64,000 nucleotides of DNA from NCBI GenBank assembly GCA_036742455.1, contig DAINQU010000007.1, positions 62,001 through 126,000 on the forward strand, in the 5' to 3' direction. Shown piece by piece: positions 35,412-43,345 of this stretch. This stretch comes from CAIKZZ01 sp036742455. Its GTDB lineage: Bacteria; Pseudomonadota; Gammaproteobacteria; Steroidobacterales; Steroidobacteraceae. The notes under the pieces were generated by a model that was not told where the DNA came from, searched no databases, and saw nothing but the letters and a program-made list of their open reading frames with translations. The position numbers and the translations under genes are program-made. The first letter of the stretch is position 1. The number at the start of each line of letters is the position of its first letter.

Positions 35412-36250
35412 ATTATCGGCACGCCTACCATGCCGGCAACGGCGCCGACGTGCTAAAGCATGTCGTGCTCTTGGCACTGTTGGATCACTTGTCCCGTAAG
35501 GAATCGGCGTACTGTTATCTGGATACCCATGCCGGCCGCGGCGTATACCCCCTCGGCGCGGCGGAAACGCAACGCGCAGGGGAGTATCGCGACGGTATTT
35601 CCAAACTACTGACCGCCGAGTCTCCGCCGCCGGCTGTCGCTCGATATCTGGACCTGATCAGAGCGCTCGGCGTTGAAGGTGACGTGTTGGTACGTTACCC
35701 CGGGTCGCCCGCACTCGCTCTCGCCGTTCTAAGGGCGCAGGATCGTGCGATCCTCGCCGAACTCCAGCATTCCGAAGCGGGCGCTCTCAAGGCCGCCGTT
35801 TCACGGGATCGCCGTGCTCAGGTGCATGAGCGCGATGGTCACGAGGCACTCTTAGCGCTCATTCCGCCTCGCGAGAAGCGCGGGCTGGTCCTCATTGATC
35901 CGCCCTATGAGCAGCCCAACGAGTACGAGCGACTGGAGCAAACACTGACTGCGGCGTATGCCCGATGGCCCACCGGAACCTATGCCGTGTGGTATCCGAT
36001 TAAGCACGGGGACGCCGCGCAACGCTTTCTGAACCGAATGGCTGCAACCGGTATCCGTCGTCAGTTGGTCATTGACCTTACCTACGAGCGCGATGACCTG
36101 CCGGGTGGTCTGAACGGTTCGGGGCTGCTCATTATCAACCCACCCTACCAACTGGAAGCGACCCTGGAAGGATCGCTACCGTGGTTGCATGCGCATCTGG
36201 CGCAGCCCGGTCGAGGACGCTTCCGGATCTCGTGGCTCGTTCCCGAGTAG
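35408..36250 (+). CDS. rlmJ: 23S rRNA (adenine-2030-N6)-methyltransferase
   Basis: A 280-residue N6-adenine methyltransferase for A2030 of 23S rRNA. The N-terminus MNYRHAYHAGNGADVLKHVV is the family signature, followed by YLDTHAGRGVYPL (SAM binding) and the catalytic VLIDPPYEQPNEYERL (DPPY motif). ELQHSEAGALKAAVSRD forms the expected insert. It overlaps hemF by 4 bases. The downstream hemB frame is open back into this gene, but the hemB start is placed after it. Confidence 0.95.
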   Translation: MNYRHAYHAGNGADVLKHVVLLALLDHLSRKESAYCYLDTHAGRGVYPLGAAETQRAGEYRDGISKLLTAESPPPAVARYLDLIRALGVEGDVLVRYPGSPALALAVLRAQDRAILAELQHSEAGALKAAVSRDRRAQVHERDGHEALLALIPPREKRGLVLIDPPYEQPNEYERLEQTLTAAYARWPTGTYAVWYPIKHGDAAQRFLNRMAATGIRRQLVIDLTYERDDLPGGLNGSGLLIINPPYQLEATLEGSLPWLHAHLAQPGRGRFRISWLVPE

Positions 36251-36321
36251 TGATCCAAGGCATAGCGGCGGACATCCCGCCGTGTTCTGATCCACCTACG
36301 TTGTTGTTGGAGTCTGACACC

Positions 36322-37338
36322 ATGCGACCCATTACCGGTTCCTTTCCACGTGTACGCATGCGTCGCATGCGACGGGACGCGTTCTCGCGGCGACTGATGC
36401 GCGAGTCCCATCTGACAACGGATGATTTGATCTATCCGATGTTCGTCGTCGAGGGTTCGGATCAACGCGTGGCGATTCCCTCGATGCCCGGCGTGTATCG
36501 CGTCAGCATTGACGTTTTGATCACGGAAGCTCGCGAGCTCGTGTCGCTCGGTATTCCGGCTATTGCCTTGTTCCCTGTACCGGACGCCAGCACCAAGTCT
36601 CTGGACGGCCGCGAAGCATGGAATCCTCACGGCTTGGTACAGCGCGCCGTCCGCGCGCTCAAAGCGGCAGCACCGAGTCTGGGCGTGATTACCGACGTCG
36701 CGTTGGATCCGTACACCACCCATGGACAGGATGGCGTGATTGATGAGCATGGGTACGTGATCAATGACGTCACGACCGATGCGTTAGTTCAGCAAGCGCT
36801 CTCGCACGCCGAAGCGGGCGCGGACATTGTGGCGCCTTCCGACATGATGGACGGTCGTATTGGGCGTATTCGCGACGCGCTCGAGACTGCCGGGTTCATT
36901 CACACCAAGATTCTTGCTTACTCGGCCAAGTATGCATCCAGTTTCTATGGACCGTTCCGGGATGCTGTCGGCTCCGCTGGGAACCTCGGCAAGGCCGACA
37001 AGCACACCTATCAGATGGATCCTGGCAACAGTGACGAAGCACTCTACGAGGTGGCATTAGATCTCGAAGAAGGCGCCGATATGGTCATGATCAAACCGGG
37101 AATGCCCTATTTGGACATTGTTCGTCGCGTCAAAGACGAGTTCGGTGCCCCCACCTTTGTGTACCAAGTGAGTGGCGAGTACGCGATGTTAAAGGCCGCG
37201 GCCCAGAACGGCTGGCTCAACGAACGTTCCGTCGTTCTAGAGTCATTGGTCGCGTTTAAGCGGGCAGGAGCGGACGGCATCCTCACCTACTTCGCGAAGG
37301 AGGCCGCTCGTTGGCTGGCGGACGGTACGGGCAAGTGA
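36322..37338 (+). CDS. hemB: Delta-aminolevulinic acid dehydratase (porphobilinogen synthase)
   Basis: A 338-residue enzyme that condenses two 5-aminolevulinate molecules to porphobilinogen. The two Schiff-base lysines are in KILAYSAKYASSFYGPFRDA and VMIKPGMPYLDIVRRVK. The active-site metal loop reads DVALDPYTTHGQDG, with Asp/Ala where zinc enzymes have Cys, so this is the magnesium-type (Pseudomonas-like) version. I chose the ATG at 36322; the frame is open from 36181 but that lies inside rlmJ. It overlaps aroE by 4 bases. Confidence 0.97.
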   Translation: MRPITGSFPRVRMRRMRRDAFSRRLMRESHLTTDDLIYPMFVVEGSDQRVAIPSMPGVYRVSIDVLITEARELVSLGIPAIALFPVPDASTKSLDGREAWNPHGLVQRAVRALKAAAPSLGVITDVALDPYTTHGQDGVIDEHGYVINDVTTDALVQQALSHAEAGADIVAPSDMMDGRIGRIRDALETAGFIHTKILAYSAKYASSFYGPFRDAVGSAGNLGKADKHTYQMDPGNSDEALYEVALDLEEGADMVMIKPGMPYLDIVRRVKDEFGAPTFVYQVSGEYAMLKAAAQNGWLNERSVVLESLVAFKRAGADGILTYFAKEAARWLADGTGK

Positions 37339-38159
37339 CGCGCCCCGATCGCTACGCCGTCATCGGCCATCCGGTCGCCCACAGCCGATCGCCATTCATT
37401 CATTCGAAATTTGCGGCAGCGACCGGACAAAATATCGAGTACGACCGTATTGATGCGGAGCCGGACTCGTTCGTGGACATCGTGAGGGCTTTTTTTGCGG
37501 AGGGAGGCTGTGGCCTCAATGTAACCGTGCCGCACAAAGAAGCGGCGGCAGCACTCGCCGACGAGCTGACGGACCGCGCTCGTCTTGCCGGCGCTGTGAA
37601 TACGCTGATTCCCATCGGGGAGGGCCGCTTGCGCGGCGACAACACCGACGGGATCGGTCTCGTCACTGATCTCGAGCAAAACCTCGGCGTTACCGTGCAC
37701 GGCAAGCGAATACTGATACTGGGCGCCGGTGGAGCGACGCGCGGAGTATTGGGCCCCCTACTCGCACGTGGGCCCGCTGCATTGTGGGTGGCTAATCGAA
37801 CACCGCAACGTGCAGACGCGCTTGTCTCGCGCTTCCAGGACCGGGGCCCGATACACGGGGGCGGTTACGACTGCCTCACGGGACTCGGCGCATTCGACGT
37901 GATTATCAATGCCACCTCCGCCGGCCTCACGGACGACACAGTACCCCTGCCGACCGAATGCGTCAGTCCGACAACCGTCGGCTACGACATGATGTATCGA
38001 CCCGGTGGAACGGCGTTTACTCGCCAACTGGACGAACAGGGCGCAAGGGCGACTTGGCTCGGCTACGGCATGTTGGTTGAACAGGCCGCGGAGGCGTTTT
38101 TTCTGTGGCGTGGCGTCCGGCCGGCGACTCAACCCGTACTAGCGCTACTGCGCTCGTAA
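37335..38159 (+). CDS. aroE: Shikimate dehydrogenase
   Basis: A 274-residue NADP-dependent enzyme reducing 3-dehydroshikimate in aromatic amino-acid synthesis. It has the shikimate-binding VIGHPVAHSRSPFIHSKF, the catalytic Lys in LNVTVPHKEAA, ADNTDG-like GDNTDGIGLVTDL, the Rossmann loop LGAGGATRGVLGPLL and the NADP-selective VANRTPQRADAL. I chose the GTG at 37335 inside the hemB stop (GTGA) because the conserved N-terminus begins six residues later; a TTG at 37311 would add 8 residues. It converges on a methyltransferase gene with 7 bases between. Confidence 0.95.
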   Translation: MTRPDRYAVIGHPVAHSRSPFIHSKFAAATGQNIEYDRIDAEPDSFVDIVRAFFAEGGCGLNVTVPHKEAAAALADELTDRARLAGAVNTLIPIGEGRLRGDNTDGIGLVTDLEQNLGVTVHGKRILILGAGGATRGVLGPLLARGPAALWVANRTPQRADALVSRFQDRGPIHGGGYDCLTGLGAFDVIINATSAGLTDDTVPLPTECVSPTTVGYDMMYRPGGTAFTRQLDEQGARATWLGYGMLVEQAAEAFFLWRGVRPATQPVLALLRS

Positions 38160-38166
38160 AGCTGTG

Positions 38167-38805
38167 TTAGTCCTGAGTCTTGACGATGTACAACTGGTAC
38201 AGCGGCGCCTGGATAACCTGTAACTTCCGACAGTACAGATTGGTGAAGGCATCAATCGCAGGCTTGGGGCAACGAATAGGGTCAACGCCCGTCGGCAGCG
38301 TTTCCGACCACAGGTAATCATCGAACGCCATGACCCCGCCGATACGCAACAGACGAAACCCCAAGATCGCGTCCGCGAGAACGTCCGGCGCCTGATGAGA
38401 ACCATCAACGTACACGAAATCGAAATAGCCCGTTAAGCCCCCGGCGAGGAGCTTCGCGAGCTGCACGTCCGAGTATCCCTTGTGCTTTGTAATGGACGGC
38501 GCCACCAATGCTCGTTGAGCTGCGTGCGCCACGTTTTGATCGAATCGAGTTTCGACGGCAGACATATCGGTCGTCGAATGTTCCACTCCACCTTCCCACG
38601 TATCGACACAATGCACCTCAAGCGCGCGTGTCCCACCGAAACGTTCAACGAGATAGCACGTACTCGCGCCCTCGTAAGAGCCGATCTCCAACACACGCGT
38701 GGGATTCACCTGCGGCAGCAACTGATCCCAGACGGGCTGCGCTGTGCTCGCAAACCAAGAGTTGGTGAACTGATAGCCGGCACTGGCATTGGGTATATGG
38801 CTCAT
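38167..38805 (-). CDS. Class I SAM-dependent methyltransferase (Methyltransf_24-like)
   Basis: A 212-residue methyltransferase with the SAM-binding loop TRVLEIGSYEGASTCYLVER (motif I), VHCVDTWEGG (motif II acidic residue), YFDFVYVDGSHQAPDVLADA and a MAFDDYLW segment. Members act on small molecules or sugar moieties, and the substrate is unknown. I used the ATG at 38805 over a start at 38817. It is divergent from the glycosyltransferase gene at 38986, which suggests a role in modifying a surface glycan (inference). Confidence 0.85.
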   Translation of the reverse strand: MSHIPNASAGYQFTNSWFASTAQPVWDQLLPQVNPTRVLEIGSYEGASTCYLVERFGGTRALEVHCVDTWEGGVEHSTTDMSAVETRFDQNVAHAAQRALVAPSITKHKGYSDVQLAKLLAGGLTGYFDFVYVDGSHQAPDVLADAILGFRLLRIGGVMAFDDYLWSETLPTGVDPIRCPKPAIDAFTNLYCRKLQVIQAPLYQLYIVKTQD

Positions 38806-38985
38806 CACGCACACCACTCGTAAAGCATCGACGTCTACGCGCTCAAAGGAGCGTTAAACGCCAGAAAGACTTTTCAGGTTACCAATCCAATGTGACGCTT
38901 ATGTGTCCTTTGATCCGATGCCGCTGGGCATTGTTTCGTGCGTGGGTTTCCTTAAACATAGCGACCCTCTACGGCGTGTACGGCT

Positions 38986-39927
38986 ATGGAACACACCACC
39001 CTATTTGCATCCAGTCGCGGGTTCTTGAAGTCCTGTGATCACCATAACGTGCGCCCGCAATCCAGCAGCGGCGATATCGATGTGGGCCTCATTGAAGGCC
39101 ATCAGCCAGGGCGTTCCATCTATGTCTGCTCCGATGCGTTAGCTCGCTTTGCGCAGACCGTACTGCCGCATCTCCAATCGCCCTTCGTTCTCGTCAGTGG
39201 CGATAGCGACCTGCCCATCAGCCCTTCGTCGCTCGGTGAGGCGACGTTTCAGCGTTTACTTCAGTCGCCGCTTCTGCTGCGTTGGTACGCCCAAAATTGT
39301 GCGGCGGAAGCCGACAAGTTGTTTCCGCTCCCGATCGGCCTTGATTACCACACTGTCTTCGAGCGACCGGGTCTCTGGGGTTTGCGCCAGTCGTCACCCA
39401 TCGCACAGGAACATCAATTAGTCGAAATTTGGGCGCGGGCAAAGCCGTTTCATCAGCGTTATCTGGCGGCGTACTGCAATTGGACGCATGCCCTTGAGCG
39501 CGGCGATCGACGACAGTGTGCCGAGAAGATCGACCCATCCGTTTGTTTTATTGAGACTCCCAATGTGCCGCGGGCAAGCTCGTGGGCCCGACAGGCGGAG
39601 TTCTTGTTTGTCGTTAGCCCCGAAGGCGCCGGTATGGACTGCCATCGAACCTGGGAAGCGTTGGCGCTCGGTTGTATTCCGATTGTCAAACGTAACCCCA
39701 TCTGTCGATTGCTGGTCGATCTGCCAGTCATGATTGTCGACGACTGGTCCGAGGTGCGCCGAGACCGCATGGAGCATTTCTTGGCGGACTTCGCGAACCG
39801 TACCTTTGATTTCTCGACATTACTGCGAGACACCTGGACTCGCCGTTTCCGCGGGGATATGCGGGATACGTCTCTTAGGCTTTCCCACACTGATTTTCAT
39901 TCGTTCATCACGCGTGGAAGCGTCTAG
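38986..39927 (+). CDS. Exostosin-like glycosyltransferase
   Basis: A 313-residue protein. The C-terminal half has the donor-binding signature of exostosin/GT47-type enzymes: EFLFVVSPEGAGMDCHRTWE, then ALALGCIPIVKRNPICRLL and LPVMIVDDWSEVRRDRM. The N-terminal half (residues 1-150) is less conserved, with FVLVSGDSDLPISP. There is no signal peptide or membrane segment, so it should act in the cytoplasm on a sugar acceptor. No good ribosome site precedes the ATG, so the exact start is uncertain. A methyltransferase gene follows 54 bases later. Confidence 0.72.
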   Translation: MEHTTLFASSRGFLKSCDHHNVRPQSSSGDIDVGLIEGHQPGRSIYVCSDALARFAQTVLPHLQSPFVLVSGDSDLPISPSSLGEATFQRLLQSPLLLRWYAQNCAAEADKLFPLPIGLDYHTVFERPGLWGLRQSSPIAQEHQLVEIWARAKPFHQRYLAAYCNWTHALERGDRRQCAEKIDPSVCFIETPNVPRASSWARQAEFLFVVSPEGAGMDCHRTWEALALGCIPIVKRNPICRLLVDLPVMIVDDWSEVRRDRMEHFLADFANRTFDFSTLLRDTWTRRFRGDMRDTSLRLSHTDFHSFITRGSV

Positions 39928-39981
39928 ACAACCGCTTGCGCCTTCTCCGCCCACTTTCGCATTCCGACGGGTATCAGCGCC

Positions 39982-40653
39982 ATGCTCAACCAAATCATTC
40001 CCCCCGAGATTCTCAACGACCCGTTCTATCATTCACTGAAGGCACTCGCTGCGGACACCTCGCTGCACACGTATCTGGAGATTGGATCATCCAGCGGCGA
40101 AGGCAGCACACAAGCATTCGTCACGGGGATTCAGTCCCGGCCGGATCCCGCGGCCGCACGGCTCTTCTGCATGGAGATGAGTAGCGAGCGATACGCCGCA
40201 TTGGCCGCACGCTATCGTAACGACCCGTTTGTGCGGTGCTACAACTTGTCGTCGGCTCTGCTTTCCGAGTTTCCCTCCGCCGAGGAGGTGGCTTTTTTCT
40301 ATGCCAATACGCGAACAAACCTCAATGCATATCCTCTGGAGGTCGTTCTCGATTGGTTACGCCAAGACATTGCTTACCTTGAAAACCATAAGCCGAGCGT
40401 GAACGGCATAGAGTTCATTAAGCAGGACAACGGCATCGACGTCTTTGATTGCGTTCTAATTGACGGCTCTGAATTTACCGGCGAGCGAGAGCTGTACCAC
40501 GTGATGGGCGCCAAGGTCATTGCGCTGGATGACGTGAACGCACACAAGTGCTTCAACTGTTACCGAATACTACGCAGTCATGTGGGCTACGAGTTGGTGT
40601 CCGAGAATCTACAAGTCCGAAATGGATACGCGGTATTCCGGCGTCGCTATTAA
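39982..40653 (+). CDS. Class I SAM-dependent methyltransferase-like protein
   Basis: A 223-residue protein with a Rossmann methyltransferase outline: HTYLEIGSSSGEGSTQAFVT (motif I), LFCMEMSSERYAALAARYR (motif II), VFDCVLIDGSEFTGERELYH and KVIALDDVNAHKCFNCYRIL, ending in YAVFRRRY. It resembles glycan-cluster methyltransferases of the same broad group as the gene at 38167 but is not a close copy. It is likely cotranscribed with the exostosin-like gene. The substrate is unknown. Confidence 0.8.
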   Translation: MLNQIIPPEILNDPFYHSLKALAADTSLHTYLEIGSSSGEGSTQAFVTGIQSRPDPAAARLFCMEMSSERYAALAARYRNDPFVRCYNLSSALLSEFPSAEEVAFFYANTRTNLNAYPLEVVLDWLRQDIAYLENHKPSVNGIEFIKQDNGIDVFDCVLIDGSEFTGERELYHVMGAKVIALDDVNAHKCFNCYRILRSHVGYELVSENLQVRNGYAVFRRRY

Positions 40654-40694
40654 TCTCGCACTGTAGATCGGCTATTTATCGCGACGCGATATCG

Positions 40695-41099
40695 TTAGAT
40701 TTCACGCAGAGCACGCGCTGCATCCGCGCAGAGCGCCAGATGCTGCTCGGAGAGAATGCCGCTCCGCGCCGCATCGGTAATACTCTCGAGCATCAGCAGA
40801 GCCAGTTCGACGCGTCCACGCATCCGGGTGTTTTCGGATTTGAAGAATTGGACCAGCTGGTCGCGGGGATCATCGGACAAGCCGATGTCTCGTACCGTTG
40901 GGTCGACATGTTCCTTGAAGAGCTGCTCGACNNNNNNNNNNNNNNNNNNNNNNNNNNNNNNNNNNNNNNNNNNNNNNNNNNNNNNNNNNNNNNNNNNNNN
41001 NNNNNNNNNNNNNNNNNNNNNNNNNNNNNNNAGCAGATCCAAGAGGTCTTGGGCCGTCATCGGTGACGTCGCTCGGCTGACGTAGGAAATCTGGATCAC
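40695..41099 (-). CDS. BLUF-domain blue-light photoreceptor, interrupted by an assembly gap
   Basis: The N-terminus IQISYVSRATSPMTAQDLLDL matches the start of BLUF flavin photoreceptors (conserved Tyr and Ser of beta-1, then PMT). Beyond the 100-N gap the protein resumes with VEQLFKEHVDPTVRDI, which fits the BLUF helix before beta-4, and continues in a helical C-terminal segment to ALREI. The flavin-binding core (the Asn and Gln residues) is inside the gap and cannot be checked. The start is GTG at 41099 with AGGAGA upstream. It is apparently a short single-domain BLUF protein that would signal through a partner. Confidence 0.65.
   Translation of the reverse strand: MIQISYVSRATSPMTAQDLLDLXXXXXXXXXXXXXXXXXXXXXXXXXXXXXXXXXXVEQLFKEHVDPTVRDIGLSDDPRDQLVQFFKSENTRMRGRVELALLMLESITDAARSGILSEQHLALCADAARALREI
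40932..41031. other. Assembly gap (100 N)
   Basis: Exactly 100 N, the usual placeholder for a gap of unknown length. It removes the central part of the BLUF gene. Judged from the missing domain, the real gap may be near 100-150 bases (inference). Confidence 0.95.
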
Positions 41100-41278
41100 G
41101 TCATGTCTCCTTCGGCACGCAACGTTTGGCAGGCTCCGGCCTGTGTTTCAGGCCGTTGAGACTGTATAGCACTCCAGCCCATGATAGTTGAAGTCCGCCC
41201 GGGTTTTCCCGGTCCCAGCGCGGGTGTATTCTCGACGGACTGCGTGTGTATTCTCTGAGCACCCTGGAGCCACCCCTT

Positions 41279-41761
41279 ATGCCGTCGTTTGATGTCGTCT
41301 CCGAACTGGACCAGCACGAAATTGCGAATGCGCTGGATCAGACCCGTCGCGAGATTGAATCGCGCTTTGATTTTCGGGGCGTACCGGCGAAAGTTCTTCA
41401 GGAGAAGAACGAAGTGACGCTTGAGTCGACTTCCGAGTTTCAGGTTCGTCAGATGCTCGATATCGTCCGTCTCAAGATCGCAAAACGCGGCATCGATCTC
41501 GTCTGCTTGGATGTCAAAGATGCCGAAGTGGATCTGTCAAAAACCCGTCAGAAGATCCTTTTGAAGGAAGGGATTGATGCCGATGCGGCACGGGTGATCC
41601 AAAAAGCCATTAAGGACTCGAAGATTAAAGTTCAGTCCTCCGTTCAGGGAGGAAAGGTGCGGGTCACTGGAAAAAGCCGCGACGATCTGCAGGCGGTCAT
41701 CGCACTCTTGCGGCAAACGAAGGTTGAAGTTGCCCTGCAGTTCAACAACTTTAGGGATTAG
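41279..41761 (+). CDS. yajQ: YajQ family nucleotide-binding protein
   Basis: A 160-residue protein of the YajQ family, reported in Xanthomonas and relatives to bind cyclic di-GMP and in E. coli to bind nucleotides or tRNA. It starts MPSFDVVSELDQHEIANALD and contains ESRFDFRGVPAKV, VRLKIAKRGIDLVCLD, IQKAIKDSKIKVQSSVQGG and ends LRQTKVEVALQFNNFRD, covering both ferredoxin-like repeats. I chose the ATG at 41279 because it begins the conserved part; the frame is open from 41246. Confidence 0.95.
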   Translation: MPSFDVVSELDQHEIANALDQTRREIESRFDFRGVPAKVLQEKNEVTLESTSEFQVRQMLDIVRLKIAKRGIDLVCLDVKDAEVDLSKTRQKILLKEGIDADAARVIQKAIKDSKIKVQSSVQGGKVRVTGKSRDDLQAVIALLRQTKVEVALQFNNFRD

Positions 41762-41859
41762 AACGTTTTCATTGCTGCCCTTGGAATGTTTATTAATTCG
41801 CTTCGCGCTGTCTTCGGTCGTTCATTAGCGCTTCACTTTTTTGTCGGGAAGCGTGTCTA

Positions 41860-41918
41860 GATTCCTCTGGTGTGTGGGATCTCTATTTCGGAGGTCTCTC
41901 TTCATCGCCAGAGGAATC
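41860..41918 (+). promoter_or_regulatory. Stem covering the phosphoesterase ribosome site
   Basis: GATTCCTCTGG (41860-41870) and CCAGAGGAATC (41908-41918) are perfect reverse complements of 11 bases around a 37-base loop. The right arm contains AGAGGA, the Shine-Dalgarno sequence of the gene starting at 41921. In RNA the stem would hide that site, so opening it (temperature, ligand, protein or small RNA) would be needed for efficient translation. The loop holds a second GGAGG at 41890-41894. The stem is seen directly; the regulatory role is inference. Confidence 0.55.
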
Positions 41919-41920
41919 AA

Positions 41921-43125
41921 ATGAAAACGGGAATCAAACTGCTCGCGGCAACGCTCGCGATGCTGCCAGCACTGTCTTCCTAGGCCGCCGAAGGCAAGGT
42001 GCCACACGGCATCGCTCCACTTGATCACGTCGTCATCATCATGATGGAGAATCACGGGTACGCTGAGGTCACCGGCAATCCCAACATGCCTTTCCTCAAC
42101 GCCTTCGCCAAGAAGTCGGCTTCGGCGTCTAACTACTACGCGGTCGCTCACCCCAGCCTGACAAACTATCTCGAGGTGGTGGGTGGTTCTAATTTCGGCG
42201 TGCTGAATGACCACTCGCCGGATTGGCATAATGGCGCGTGCCAAACCAATCTTTCGACGGGTCAACCGTCGCTCGACACCGGTGCGTACCCGAATATTTG
42301 CCCGATTGCGGGCAGCGGTACGGACGCCGCGACGCCGGCCGTCGACCTGAGCAATTTCGAGTGCAACGATGCCGGTCCCTGCGTCAACGTTGACGGTTCT
42401 GTCTCGCTCGCCGCTGCTTCGACGGTTGGCAAGACCATCGCGCACCAATTGGTTGCGACCGGGCGGACTCCGAAGGCCTACGAAGAGAATCTGCCGCCGA
42501 CCGGCGCCGATGGCGTCAATTCGGCGGATGGCTACTGGTCGAACTTGAATCCGCCGAGCTCGGCGGGCATCACGGACGGGGTGCTCGGGCTTTATGCGGG
42601 CAGGCACAACCCGTTCGCGTACTTCGTGGACATTCAGTCCGGTGGGAACCCGCATCTCAGCCTGAATCGAATCGTTGATTTTGACAGCCCGACCGGTTTG
42701 TTTGCGGATCTCGCTTCGGGCAACGTGCCGAGCTACTCCTACATCGTGTCGAATCAGTGCAACGACCAGCACGGTCGCAGCGGTGCAGGTCCGGCGTGCG
42801 ATTACGACCCGAACAACACCGGTACCTTGACGGGCCTCAACCCGGCGTTGGTGTTCGCGGGCGACCCAGCGATCGAGCGGATCGTTACCGGGATCAAGGC
42901 CTCGCCGGCCTGGAAGAGCGGTCGTAACGCCATCGTCATCGTTTGGGACGAGAGCGATTACGCGAACGCGCCGATTACGAACCAAGTCACCTTGGTGGTG
43001 CAGACGAACGACGGCGGTTCGAGCGGCGTCGTGAGCAATCGCTTCTACACGTACTTCTCGTTGCTGAAGTCGATCGAGGCTGGGTTTGGGCTTCCGTGCT
43101 TGAACCACGCCTGTGACAGCAATGT
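41921..43125 (+). pseudogene. Secreted phosphoesterase-family (PF04185) protein, amber codon in signal region, 3' end lost in gap
   Basis: The frame opens at ATG 41921 with a good ribosome site and encodes a signal peptide (IKLLAATLAMLPALSS). It then hits TAG at 41981-41983 and continues uninterrupted as AAEGKVPHGIAPLDHVVIIM. The body is a phosphoesterase-family domain related to bacterial acid phosphatases and phospholipase C: MMENHGYAEVTGNPNMPFLN (metal site), VAHPSLTNYLEVVGGSNFG and VIVWDESDYANAPI. A CAG-to-TAG change would explain the stop; a GTG restart at 41999 would lack the signal peptide. The 3' end runs into the N gap at 43126. It may be a pseudogene, a base error or a suppressed stop. 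Confidence 0.65.
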
Positions 43126-43225
43126 NNNNNNNNNNNNNNNNNNNNNNNNNNNNNNNNNNNNNNNNNNNNNNNNNNNNNNNNNNNNNNNNNNNNNNNNNNN
43201 NNNNNNNNNNNNNNNNNNNNNNNNN
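43126..43225. other. Assembly gap (100 N)
   Basis: 100 N of unknown true length that removes the 3' end of the phosphoesterase gene. The sequence after it (43226-43345) has no frame I can join to that protein with confidence. Confidence 0.95.
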
Positions 43226-43345
43226 TGCCGCACGAAGAAGAAGCAGAAAATATTCGGGCACCCCATGTAATGACTGCAGCCCTACGCATACACTCACTCC
43301 TTCGTGTGTGAGCGTTGATTACTCGTCCTTAGAGGGGGCTCTTTG

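Noticed and set aside
36253..36275. GGCGG-acatc-CCGCC upstream of hemB
   Set aside because: A 5-base GC dyad in a GC-rich spacer, with no known heme-gene operator matching it.
41800..41850. Possible terminator for yajQ (GCGCT...AGCGC then TTTTTT)
   Set aside because: The stem is only 5 bases with a loop near 17, too weak to list as a terminator.
41825..43297. A 490-codon open frame on the minus strand opposite the phosphoesterase gene
   Set aside because: It mirrors the high-GC third positions of the plus-strand gene, is Arg/Val-rich without domains, and runs through an N gap. The plus strand has clear phosphoesterase motifs.
43226..43345. Joining the sequence after the second gap to the phosphoesterase C-terminus
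   Set aside because: None of the three frames gives a convincing continuation and the gap length is unknown.
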